In this document: piece after piece, positions 34,973 to 42,746 of the stretch
Layout of the letters: each line of letters opens with the position of its first letter
Numbering within the stretch: position 1 is the first letter of the stretch
Origin: Mycobacterium sp. 236(2023)
GTDB lineage: Bacteria; Actinomycetota; Actinomycetes; Mycobacteriales; Mycobacteriaceae
DNA: 64,000 nucleotides
NCBI RefSeq assembly: GCF_029623955.1
Contig: NZ_JARSBP010000006.1
Location: forward strand, 248,001-312,000
Direction of reading: 5' to 3'
Position numbers and translations under genes: made by a program
The notes under the pieces: generated by a model
The model's database searches: none
The model's input: the letters and a program-made list of their open reading frames with translations, nothing else
Told to the model about the DNA's origin: nothing

Positions 34973-35931
34973 CCTTGCGCATCGGGGTACTGGGTGCGTC
35001 CCGCATCGCCGAGTCGGCGATCGTGGGACCCGCCCAGGAACTCGGGCACCGCCTTGTGGCCGTCGCCGCCCGTGATCCGTTGCGCGCCCAGTCCTTCGCG
35101 GACAAGTACGGAGTGGAACGGGTCGTCGCGTCCTATCAGGATCTGGTGACCGACCCGGAAGTGGACGTCGTCTACAACCCGTTGGCCAATTCGTTGCATG
35201 CACCGTGGAATCTCGCCGCTGTCGCGGCGGGGAAACCGGTGCTGACGGAAAAGCCGTTCGCCCGCAACCGGGATGAGGCCGCGCGCGTCGCCGCAGCAGC
35301 CGACGCCGGGGGCGTGACGGTGATGGAGGGATTCCACTACCTGTTCCATCCGATCAACCACCGGGCGCTGGCAGTGGCCGGTGACGGCACGATCGGTGAT
35401 CTCACCCGCATCGAGGTCCGGATGGGTATGCCCGAACCGCATTCCGACGATCCGCGATGGTCGCTGGAACTCGCAGGCGGCGCCTTGATGGACCTCGGCT
35501 GCTACGCGCTGCATGTGATGCGCCAGTTCGGTGACCCGGTTGTGGTGACGGCGACGGCGGTGGAACGCAGCGCCGGGGTGGACGAGCGGTTCGACGCCGA
35601 ACTGGTCTACCCATCCGGGGTGACGGGCTTGACCACCAACTCCATGGTCGACGACGAGTACTCGTTCACCCTGCGTCTTTTGGGCACCCGTGGAGAAGTG
35701 TTCGTGCACAACTTCATCAAGCCGCCCGACGACGACAGGCTGACGCTACGCACCGCGGACGGCACGACCGTCGAACACTTCGGGACCCGTGCGTCGTACA
35801 CCTTTCAGCTGGAGGCGTTCGCCGCGCACGTCCAGGACGGGACACCGCTTCCGCTGGGCACAGCCGATGCGGTGGCGAACATGGCGTTGATCGACGAGGT
35901 GTACCGGGCGGCGGGGATGGCTCCCCGCTAG
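34969..35931 (+). CDS. Gfo/Idh/MocA oxidoreductase (second of operon)
   Basis: NAD(P)-dependent dehydrogenase of 320 residues with N-terminal RIGVLGASRIAESAI and the catalytic-lysine motif LTEKPFARN. The GGALMDLGCYALHVM segment corresponds to the substrate-binding region. Its ATG overlaps the upstream stop by four bases. It differs enough from the operon's first dehydrogenase to suggest another substrate or the opposite redox direction, as in epimerisation by two dehydrogenases. It is the last gene of the LacI-1-linked operon. Confidence 0.88.
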   Translation: MTLRIGVLGASRIAESAIVGPAQELGHRLVAVAARDPLRAQSFADKYGVERVVASYQDLVTDPEVDVVYNPLANSLHAPWNLAAVAAGKPVLTEKPFARNRDEAARVAAAADAGGVTVMEGFHYLFHPINHRALAVAGDGTIGDLTRIEVRMGMPEPHSDDPRWSLELAGGALMDLGCYALHVMRQFGDPVVVTATAVERSAGVDERFDAELVYPSGVTGLTTNSMVDDEYSFTLRLLGTRGEVFVHNFIKPPDDDRLTLRTADGTTVEHFGTRASYTFQLEAFAAHVQDGTPLPLGTADAVANMALIDEVYRAAGMAPR

Positions 35932-36049
35932 TCCTGGCGGCATTCGCGAAGATTCAGGTAGTCGACTACGCGGGTGTGACCACTTCGGCAGTCCTACGGT
36001 CCCTTCAACGGTGCGGCGGGTCACCGCACCCTGACGGGGGGACATCGTC

Positions 36050-37966
36050 ATGGGCAAGCTCGGATTGTCGGCCAGCGGGACCGCTGCCGTCGCAAAGTCC
36101 GATTCGTCGGCTACCGCATCGTCGCCGTCGATCAAGTTCATTCCGAACGAGCGCCACCGAAAGGCGATCACGCAGGCCGGCGCGGAGATTCGGATGCACG
36201 GCGTCGGCGACCACGCCACCTACAGCGCGTTGGGCAGACCGAGCTACGAGAGCCGGTGCACGAGTCAGGTCGTCATCTGCGAACCCCCGCCGATGCCCTC
36301 TCATCACCTTCTCCTGATTGCGTGGAGCCGTGCGAATCGCGAGCTGACACGCACCTTCTGGTGGTATCTGCTGTTTCCGTTCACTCTGGTCAACGTCGCG
36401 GGATACATGACGCCGAGGCGCAAGCCGACGGCGCTGCTGCTACGCGTGAGCATCTCGGTCGTCAGCATCATTCTGACCGCAACGCTCGCCGCGTGGGTCA
36501 CCGTCATCGTCGAGACGGTGTGGCTCGCGATCGCAGGTCCGGCAGATCTCATCGTCTTCAGACTGTTGCTGTCGCTCTGCGGGCCCGTCGCGGTGGGAGC
36601 CGTGATCGTCTACCGCATATGTGGCAACAACCTCGTCGAGCAGTGTGGCGGGATCTGCTTGGCGGCACATCTCGCTGTGCTCGCAGCAGTCGCCGCCGTC
36701 TGCTGCGCACGGCCTGCGCAGTGGGTGTACGACACCGAAGCGACGGGCAGCGGAGTACGCAGCTCCGCCACGGCGAACACGGTCGATCCGATGGCATACG
36801 TCGTCGGCGTGAGCACGACCATCGTCACGCTCTTGGCGGTGACACTTGCCGTAGCCGCGGTGTACATCCGGGTTACCTCGCGCAGCGTCTGGGAAGCGAG
36901 AGACGGGTCCGCCTTGGCGGCCGCGGCGTTGTTGCTCATGGTTGCAACGGGCGTGCTCCACACCGGCGGTTCCCTGGTACGCCTCGTCGCCGAAGAGATG
37001 ATGGGCGTCATCGAAGACATTCGGGACCGGGTGACCGGCGTCGAAGGCCCGATCCCCCACACGCTGCTGCCTCACCCTGAGGGCATCACTTCGGCGTTGC
37101 GCATCGACCTGTTGCTGGGCTTCTTCGCCGTGCTTCTACTGATCCTGGGTGTGAACCTGATTGCCGCAACGGCTGTGAACGTCCTGCTGAACAAGCGCAG
37201 GCCGAGAACGCCTGCCGGCGCAGGACTGAAATCGATGTCGCGGTGGCACAGCATTCTGCGTCACGCGCCCGGGTGCCTGAGCTTTGTCGTTGTGGGCACC
37301 ACGACGATGACGGCCGCGGCCTGGACGGCAATGGCTCTGCATCTGGACGACATGTCCGTTTTCGGAATCTCCCTGTCACGCAACGTCGTTCTGGTCGTCG
37401 GAGTCATCGCCATCGGATTCCTCATCATCAGGCGACCGGAGCGCGCGGGTGAGTGGATCAAACGCATTTTTGAGATGATCGCCGACATCGCCGGGTTCTG
37501 GCCCCGGCAATCGGTCCCGCTGGCAGGGGCTTCGTACCGGGACATCCTCATCGAAGGTATCGAGAAGGCGCTCAAAGAGGCCGGCGATCAACAGGTTGCA
37601 CTCGTCGGGCACAGCCAAGGATCGGTGATCTGCTCGTGGTACATGTCCAAACTCGAAGGGCCGCAGTCCTGTATCACGTTGTACACCTGCGGATCACCAC
37701 TGTCGTCGCTCTACGCAGCTTTCTTCCCCACCTATTTCGGCCAGGAGTTCTTCGAGACGGTGGCTGCCCGTTCCGCCGGCAACTTGTGGTTCAACTATTG
37801 GCGGGTCACCGATCCGATCGCGACCGCGCTGCCGTCGGCCGAGAATCGCAACGTCACGGAACGCGAGACGGACGATCTGCTGGGCCACAGCGAATACTGG
37901 CCCGACGAGAAACTGCGGGCCGACATCGACCGAGTGCTACACCAGCCCGAACCTGCGCCCGTCTGA
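36050..37966 (+). CDS. Polytopic membrane protein with split alpha/beta-hydrolase domain
   Basis: Protein of 638 residues of no family I can name. An N-terminal HGVGD (50-54) looks like the oxyanion-hole turn of an alpha/beta-hydrolase. About nine hydrophobic segments follow (roughly 104-118, 129-152, 167-189, 203-221, 249-272, 287-303, 353-377, 410-430, 444-460). A soluble C-terminal part then holds the nucleophile elbow GHSQG (520-524, Ser522), a likely acid Asp588 (WRVTDPI) and His613 (GHSEYW). The membrane domain therefore seems inserted inside the hydrolase fold. GGGGGG lies 8 nt before the ATG. A membrane lipid or glycolipid esterase role is only a guess. Confidence 0.8.
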   Translation: MGKLGLSASGTAAVAKSDSSATASSPSIKFIPNERHRKAITQAGAEIRMHGVGDHATYSALGRPSYESRCTSQVVICEPPPMPSHHLLLIAWSRANRELTRTFWWYLLFPFTLVNVAGYMTPRRKPTALLLRVSISVVSIILTATLAAWVTVIVETVWLAIAGPADLIVFRLLLSLCGPVAVGAVIVYRICGNNLVEQCGGICLAAHLAVLAAVAAVCCARPAQWVYDTEATGSGVRSSATANTVDPMAYVVGVSTTIVTLLAVTLAVAAVYIRVTSRSVWEARDGSALAAAALLLMVATGVLHTGGSLVRLVAEEMMGVIEDIRDRVTGVEGPIPHTLLPHPEGITSALRIDLLLGFFAVLLLILGVNLIAATAVNVLLNKRRPRTPAGAGLKSMSRWHSILRHAPGCLSFVVVGTTTMTAAAWTAMALHLDDMSVFGISLSRNVVLVVGVIAIGFLIIRRPERAGEWIKRIFEMIADIAGFWPRQSVPLAGASYRDILIEGIEKALKEAGDQQVALVGHSQGSVICSWYMSKLEGPQSCITLYTCGSPLSSLYAAFFPTYFGQEFFETVAARSAGNLWFNYWRVTDPIATALPSAENRNVTERETDDLLGHSEYWPDEKLRADIDRVLHQPEPAPV

Positions 37967-37976
37967 TCCTGCCCCT

Positions 37977-38126
37977 CTAGCCCTGACTCGTCGGTTCCGC
38001 GGCCTCGGTGCGCCGCTCGTGCCAACGAAGGCGCAACAGCAACAGGCCGCGGTGGGCCCGCCATCCCGCCGACAGCGGGTCACGCCAGACCGGCGCGTGC
38101 ACCCGGGGTTCGCGATCACTGTCCAT
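37977..38126 (-). CDS. Possible 49-aa small protein
   Basis: Minus-strand frame of 49 codons beginning MDSDREPRVHAPVWRDPLSA and ending in a stop, filling most of the gap between the membrane hydrolase and the SRPBCC gene. The middle is basic and Leu/Arg/Trp-rich (HRGLLLLRLRWHERR), which could form an amphipathic helix. Third positions are G/C-rich like real genes here. The GGGGG upstream is only 1 nt from the ATG, so translation is uncertain. Confidence 0.3.
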   Translation of the reverse strand: MDSDREPRVHAPVWRDPLSAGWRAHRGLLLLRLRWHERRTEAAEPTSQG

Positions 38127-38220
38127 GCCCCCATTGTGCCGCGAGGTCACCTGACAGGCCCGTCGACGGCGCTACCGACACCATGTCGAGACCATGAACG
38201 TCTCGTGAGCGGGCGCAGAA

Positions 38221-38694
38221 CTAATGCATGTCGTATTTATTGGCCAGGGCCGTCAGGGTCGATTCGATGCCTTCGGCGTTCTTCTTGTCCATGCCCAGGA
38301 GTTCGATGACGAACGGGACCTTCGCGGTCGAGTAGTCGAACGTCTCGGTCACCTTCGTCGCTCCGGGGCCGACCTCGGCGAGTTCCCAGCGCCACCGGTG
38401 GCCGAGCGGATGTTCCCACTCGACGACCCGGTTCTCCTCCACCGTGACGGCCTTCGACGTGATCTTGTAGGGCAGGCCGTACTGCGTCATCCCCACGGTG
38501 AACTTGTCTCCCGCGCTGAGCCGGTGCGGACCCTTCACGTCGATGTCGCGAACCGTGCCCGATCCGTCGATCTCGGGGTGGCGGTGGGGGTCGGCGATCA
38601 GGTCGAACAACGTCGCGGCCGGTGCGGACACCTGCACGCTGCGGCTGACGGCCTTCGGTCCCGCTTCTTCTGTTTTCACGGTGGAAATAGTCAT
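38221..38694 (-). CDS. SRPBCC-fold protein (polyketide cyclase/START-like)
   Basis: Protein of 157 residues in the helix-grip fold typical of mycobacterial polyketide-cyclase-like proteins. Hallmarks are the N-terminal VSRSVQVSAPAATLFDLIADPHRHPEIDGSG and the central strand RVVEWEHPLGHRWRWEL. These proteins bind hydrophobic ligands; no catalytic role can be read from sequence. The ATG at 38694 fits the family length; a longer frame exists but is unlikely. It is divergent from the Abi-alpha-like gene, 118 bp apart. Confidence 0.88.
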   Translation of the reverse strand: MTISTVKTEEAGPKAVSRSVQVSAPAATLFDLIADPHRHPEIDGSGTVRDIDVKGPHRLSAGDKFTVGMTQYGLPYKITSKAVTVEENRVVEWEHPLGHRWRWELAEVGPGATKVTETFDYSTAKVPFVIELLGMDKKNAEGIESTLTALANKYDMH

Positions 38695-38812
38695 GCGGGG
38701 CCGCGTACCCGGCGGCGGCACCCGCCAATCCGACCCGTACCGGGGCGTTCGCGATGTGAGATTGGCCAAGGTTTGCCATCTCGTTGGCGAAACAACCGTT
38801 AACTTCTTTCCT

Positions 38813-39511
38813 ATGCCGAACCCGTACGACCCGCGCGGGCTGATCAATCACGCCATCGGCGCCGCGCGGGCGGGCCTGAACGCTTACAGCTGGACCGAGA
38901 AGCAGGTCGTGGGCGCTCTGCGTCAAGGCCTCGACGCACTCGACGACAAGGACGGCGCCAAGGCGGCCGAGCAGGACGACACGGGCGCAGAACCGGAGGC
39001 GCAGGGACCTGACCCGGCGTCACTCAGCGGAAAGATGACGCAGCTACTCGGCCGCGCGCTCGACCAGAACACCAGCGGCAGCCAGGCCGAGCTCTACCAC
39101 CATCTGCTCGATCAGCTCGTCGCGGACGAGGCACGGATCCTGGGCGCCCTGTCGGACGGTTCGTCGTCTCCCGTCGTCAGCGTGTTCGGCTGGATGCAGT
39201 CGAGGACTCCGGGGCGGGCCGTGCTGGAGAACGCGTCGCTTATCGGTCGCACCGCCAATGTGGCCCTCCCCCATATGGTCTCGCAGTATGTCAGCCACCT
39301 GCGTTCGCTCGGGCTGGTCGAGATCGGACCGGAGGATCCCGATCTCGGCACCGAGTACGAGGTGCTCCTTGCCGAGACGGCCGTCCTGGCGGCGATCAAG
39401 AGTGCCACGCGCGGTCCGGTGCCGGCGAAGGTCGAGAAGTTCACGTTGTCCCTCTCGCCGTTGGGCAAAGCGCTCTGGCAGGCCGCCACCGAGGGCGACG
39501 CGAAGGGATGA
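38813..39511 (+). CDS. Abi-alpha (DUF4393)-like protein
   Basis: Protein of 232 residues. The first 70 residues are a linker with an Ala/Asp/Glu-rich stretch. The rest follows the Abi-alpha/DUF4393 pattern: a helical segment LLDQLVADEARILGALSDGSSSPVVSV, a middle part with SQYVSHLRSLGLVEIG, and a C-terminal winged-helix-like FTLSLSPLGKALWQA. Abi-alpha proteins are named after abortive-infection loci. The ATG overlaps nothing upstream; the stop overlaps the DUF445 start (ATGA), so the two proteins are coupled. The family assignment is from pattern recognition and needs a profile search. Confidence 0.65.
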   Translation: MPNPYDPRGLINHAIGAARAGLNAYSWTEKQVVGALRQGLDALDDKDGAKAAEQDDTGAEPEAQGPDPASLSGKMTQLLGRALDQNTSGSQAELYHHLLDQLVADEARILGALSDGSSSPVVSVFGWMQSRTPGRAVLENASLIGRTANVALPHMVSQYVSHLRSLGLVEIGPEDPDLGTEYEVLLAETAVLAAIKSATRGPVPAKVEKFTLSLSPLGKALWQAATEGDAKG

Positions 39512-40770
39512 CAACCACCTCGGTCGCGATCTCCAGCTGGGCGGAGATCACCGCGGATTTCAGCGACTACTGGTGGGTGTATCTGTCGATGCCGATCGTC
39601 GCCGCCTTCGTCGGGTGGAGCACAAAGATCGTTGCCCTCGAGATGCTGTACCGGCCAACCGAGTTCAAGGGCATCGGCCCGTTCGGGTGGCAGGGCATCG
39701 TCCCCCGCCGGGCGGGCAAAGTGGGCTCGAAGACCATCGAGTTGCTGACGTCCAATCTGCTCAAGCCCGAGGAGCTGCTCGACCGCATCGATGTCGACGA
39801 GGCCATCGAGGCGCTCCGCGATCCTCTCAGCCAGGCCGTCGACGCCATATCCCGCGATGTCGCCGAACAGATCCGCCCCGGCCTGTGGGATGCGCTCCCC
39901 GAGGCGGGACGCCAAGCGGTGCAGGCGCGTATCGCCGCGCAGGTCCCGACGATCACCGAGAACATGCTCAACGAGGTCAAGTCCGACCTCAACCGCTACC
40001 TGGACGTCCAGTTCATGGCGGTGACCACGTTGGTGCGCAACAAGGACAAGCTCGTCAAGCTGATGCGCAGCGTCACCACCGACGCCATGGCGTTCGTGCG
40101 TCGCAGCGGAATCTACTTCGGGCTCGTCATCGGACTCATCCAGATGGTGGCGTGGGCACTGTTCAAGAATCCGTGGATCATGCCGGCATTCGGTTTCGCG
40201 GTCGGCTTCATCAGCGACTACATCGCGCTGAACATGTTGTTCCGGCCCGTGCAGCCGCGAAAGTTCTTCGGGTTGTTCGCGTTCCAGGGCCTGCTCCATG
40301 CCGAGCGCGACAAGATCACCCGCGATTACGCGAAGATCCTCGCCGACGACCTGTTCGCGCCCGAGATCCTGTTCGACGCGATCATCAAGGGGCCCGGCTC
40401 CGACAAGTTGTTCGCGTTGGTCGCCAGGGAGATCGAGTCGGTGATGGACAAGCAGACGGGCATCGCCGGCCCGATCGTGGCGCTGACCATCGGCACGAAA
40501 CGCTATCGAGCGCTCAAGGATCGGGTGGTCGAGCTGACTCTGGAGCGACTTCCGGAGACTCTGGAGGAGGCGCAGAACTACGCCACCCGGGTGATCGACC
40601 TCGAGAACACGATCATCGACAAGATGAGTCAGTTGACCAACGAGGAGTACGAGTCGATTCTGCGGCCGGTGTTCAAGGACGACGAGCCGCTGATGATCGC
40701 GGTGGGTGCCGTGCTCGGTGGTGTCGTCGGCGAGATCCAGGTGCAGTTCATCGAACTGTTCACCAAATAG
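39508..40770 (+). CDS. DUF445 family membrane protein
   Basis: Protein of 420 residues with an N-terminal transmembrane helix (YLSMPIVAAFVGWSTKIVALEMLYRP), a long helical soluble part, a second membrane segment near 205-240 (GLVIGLIQMVAWALF, IMPAFGFAVGFISDYIALNMLFRP) and a C-terminal helix. The internal repeat of the pattern I-A-x-x-M-L-F/Y-R-P after each membrane segment is typical of DUF445. Function is unknown. It is translationally coupled to the Abi-alpha-like gene. Confidence 0.85.
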   Translation: MTTTSVAISSWAEITADFSDYWWVYLSMPIVAAFVGWSTKIVALEMLYRPTEFKGIGPFGWQGIVPRRAGKVGSKTIELLTSNLLKPEELLDRIDVDEAIEALRDPLSQAVDAISRDVAEQIRPGLWDALPEAGRQAVQARIAAQVPTITENMLNEVKSDLNRYLDVQFMAVTTLVRNKDKLVKLMRSVTTDAMAFVRRSGIYFGLVIGLIQMVAWALFKNPWIMPAFGFAVGFISDYIALNMLFRPVQPRKFFGLFAFQGLLHAERDKITRDYAKILADDLFAPEILFDAIIKGPGSDKLFALVAREIESVMDKQTGIAGPIVALTIGTKRYRALKDRVVELTLERLPETLEEAQNYATRVIDLENTIIDKMSQLTNEEYESILRPVFKDDEPLMIAVGAVLGGVVGEIQVQFIELFTK

Positions 40771-40775
40771 CCGAA

Positions 40776-40839
40776 CGCCGAACTGGGATTCCCGGTTGCG
40801 ATCTCGCTCCTGATCACAACCGGGAATCCCAGTTCGGCG
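40776..40839. terminator. Bidirectional 23-bp perfect hairpin between DUF445 and the ABC transporter
   Basis: The arms 40776-40798 and 40817-40839 are exact complements over 23 bp around an 18-nt loop. The arm starts CGCCGAACTGGGATTCCC. It lies 6 bp after the DUF445 stop and 20 bp from the convergent ABC ATPase stop. There is no T-run, so it may act with factors or as an mRNA 3' end barrier. It resembles the element at 46757-46819. Confidence 0.75.
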
Positions 40840-40858
40840 CGGGCTGTATGCGGCCGGC

Positions 40859-41683
40859 CTAGTTCTTGGCGGCGCGCAGTTCGTGCGACAGCGCTTCGAG
40901 CTCGTCGCCTCCGGCCATCTGCTGGGTGAGGTGCTCGAGGGTGATCTCGTCGTACGAGCAGTCCAGCTTCTGCCTGCCGCGGTTGAGCAGGACGAAGTGG
41001 TCACCGACCAGGTGCGCGTGGTGCGGGTTGTGCGTGATGAACACGACGCCGAACCCGGCCTCCTTGGCCGCGGTGATGTACTTGAGCACCACACCGGACT
41101 GCTTCACGCCCAGGGCCGCGGTCGGCTCGTCGAGGATCAGCACCCGCGCCCCGAAGAACACCGCCCGCGCAATCGCGACGCACTGACGCTGACCGCCCGA
41201 CAGCGACCCGATCGGTGCGTCGACATCAGGCAGGTCGATGCCCATCTTCGCCAGTTCTGTCAGCGTCGTGGCACGCATTGCGTTGGCGTCCAACGAGAAC
41301 GGGAACGACTTCTTGCGGAGCTCCTGGCCGAGGAAGAAGTTGCGCCACACCGGCATCAGCGGCACGACGGCGAGGTTCTGGTACACCGTCGCAATGCCCT
41401 TGCCGAGCGCCTCGGCCGGCGAACCGAACTTGACGGACTCACCGTCGACGAGGACGTCACCCTCGGTCTGCTGGTGCAGACCCGCGATGATCTTGATCAG
41501 CGTGGACTTGCCCGCGCCGTTGTCACCGAGGATGCCGGTCACCTCACCCGCGTGGACCCGCAGGTTGATTCCCGCCAGCGCGGTGATGTTTCCGTAGGAC
41601 TTGCCGACGTCGCGCAACTCGACCAACGGCACCTTGCCACCGGACTGCGAGTCGCTGCTTGGCTTTTCGACAGAGATGGTCAT
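40859..41683 (-). CDS. Sugar/polyol ABC transporter ATP-binding protein (single NBD)
   Basis: ATPase of 274 residues. Walker A is GDNGAGKST, the signature is LSGGQRQCVAIARAV, Walker B is VLILDEPTAALG and the switch histidine is in FITHNPHH. Sequence is of the CUT2 (ribose/inositol) type, whose ATPases usually carry two fused domains of about 500 residues; this one has a single domain, as in the fructose transporter FrcA. It is the last gene of the binding protein-permease-ATPase operon. Confidence 0.92.
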   Translation of the reverse strand: MTISVEKPSSDSQSGGKVPLVELRDVGKSYGNITALAGINLRVHAGEVTGILGDNGAGKSTLIKIIAGLHQQTEGDVLVDGESVKFGSPAEALGKGIATVYQNLAVVPLMPVWRNFFLGQELRKKSFPFSLDANAMRATTLTELAKMGIDLPDVDAPIGSLSGGQRQCVAIARAVFFGARVLILDEPTAALGVKQSGVVLKYITAAKEAGFGVVFITHNPHHAHLVGDHFVLLNRGRQKLDCSYDEITLEHLTQQMAGGDELEALSHELRAAKN

Positions 41684-41687
41684 GCGA

Positions 41688-42746
41688 TCACTTCTTCGCT
41701 GCGTAGTTGCGGAAGGCGTTGTTGGCGATCACCGCGAACAGCAGCATCGCGCCCAGGAAGAACTTGAACCAGTCCGGGTCCCAGCCGGCGTAGACGATGC
41801 CCTGGTTCGTCATGCCGAAGATGAACGCACCGATGGCCGCGCCGACTGCGGTGCCGTAGCCGCCGGTGAGCAGGCAGCCGCCGATGACCGCGGCGATGAT
41901 GTAGAAGAACTCGTTGCCGATGCCCTGGCCCGACTGCACGGTGTTGAACGCGAACAGCAGGTGCATGCCGACGAACCAGCCGCAGAACCCGACGAACATG
42001 AACAGCCCGATCTTGACCTTGGTGACCGGAACACCCACGGCGCGAGCGCTGTCCGCGTCACCGCCCACGGCGAAGATCCAGTTGCCGATCTTGGTCTTGA
42101 ACAGCACCCAGGTGGCGATCGCGGTGAACACCAGCCACCACACCACCGTGATGCGGATGCTGACACCGAAGAGGGTGAACGACGACGCGAACACCTTCTG
42201 CGCGGAGTCCCAGCCGGCCATGTCGGACACACTCTGCGTGGCGACCTGACCAGCGACCAACTTGGTCACCGCGAGGTTGATACCGGCGAGCATGAAGAAC
42301 GTGCTGAGCGTGATCAAGAAGCTGGGGATCTTCGTCTTCATGACCAGGAAGCCGTTGAAGAACCCGACCGTCAGCGCCAGGACCAGTGAAAGCAGTGCCC
42401 CCACCCACAGATTGAGATGCAGGTTGTAGGCGAGCATGGACGCGGCCAGCGAGCTGAACGTCACCGCGACACCGGCGGAGAGGTCGAACTCACCGCCGAT
42501 CATGAGCACCGCGACACCGCAGGCCATAATGCCGATCGTGGAGCTGGCGTACAGAACCGTGGCGAGTGACGACGCCTCACGGAACGGTTCCGCGACGATC
42601 AAGAAGAAGACGAAGATTCCGATGGCACCGATACCCGCGCCCATCTCGGGGCGGATCAGGATGCGCTGCAGCCGGTTCCGTTCCTTGACCCGTTCGTCGC
42701 GCACCACCTTGTGGTTGGCGACTTCGAGAGCTTCCTGGGTAGTCAC
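41688..42746 (-). CDS. Sugar/polyol ABC transporter permease (CUT2 type)
   Basis: Membrane permease of 352 residues with eight to ten hydrophobic segments. The CUT2 signature is visible in VLMIGGEFDLSAGVAVTFSS and in the ATPase-contact region AVGGDADSARAVGVPVTKVK. The GTG start overlaps the binding-protein stop by one base (TAGTG). The open frame runs further upstream to 43319, but that is a shadow of the binding-protein gene. Four bases separate its stop from the ATPase start. Confidence 0.93.
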   Translation of the reverse strand: MTTQEALEVANHKVVRDERVKERNRLQRILIRPEMGAGIGAIGIFVFFLIVAEPFREASSLATVLYASSTIGIMACGVAVLMIGGEFDLSAGVAVTFSSLAASMLAYNLHLNLWVGALLSLVLALTVGFFNGFLVMKTKIPSFLITLSTFFMLAGINLAVTKLVAGQVATQSVSDMAGWDSAQKVFASSFTLFGVSIRITVVWWLVFTAIATWVLFKTKIGNWIFAVGGDADSARAVGVPVTKVKIGLFMFVGFCGWFVGMHLLFAFNTVQSGQGIGNEFFYIIAAVIGGCLLTGGYGTAVGAAIGAFIFGMTNQGIVYAGWDPDWFKFFLGAMLLFAVIANNAFRNYAAKK

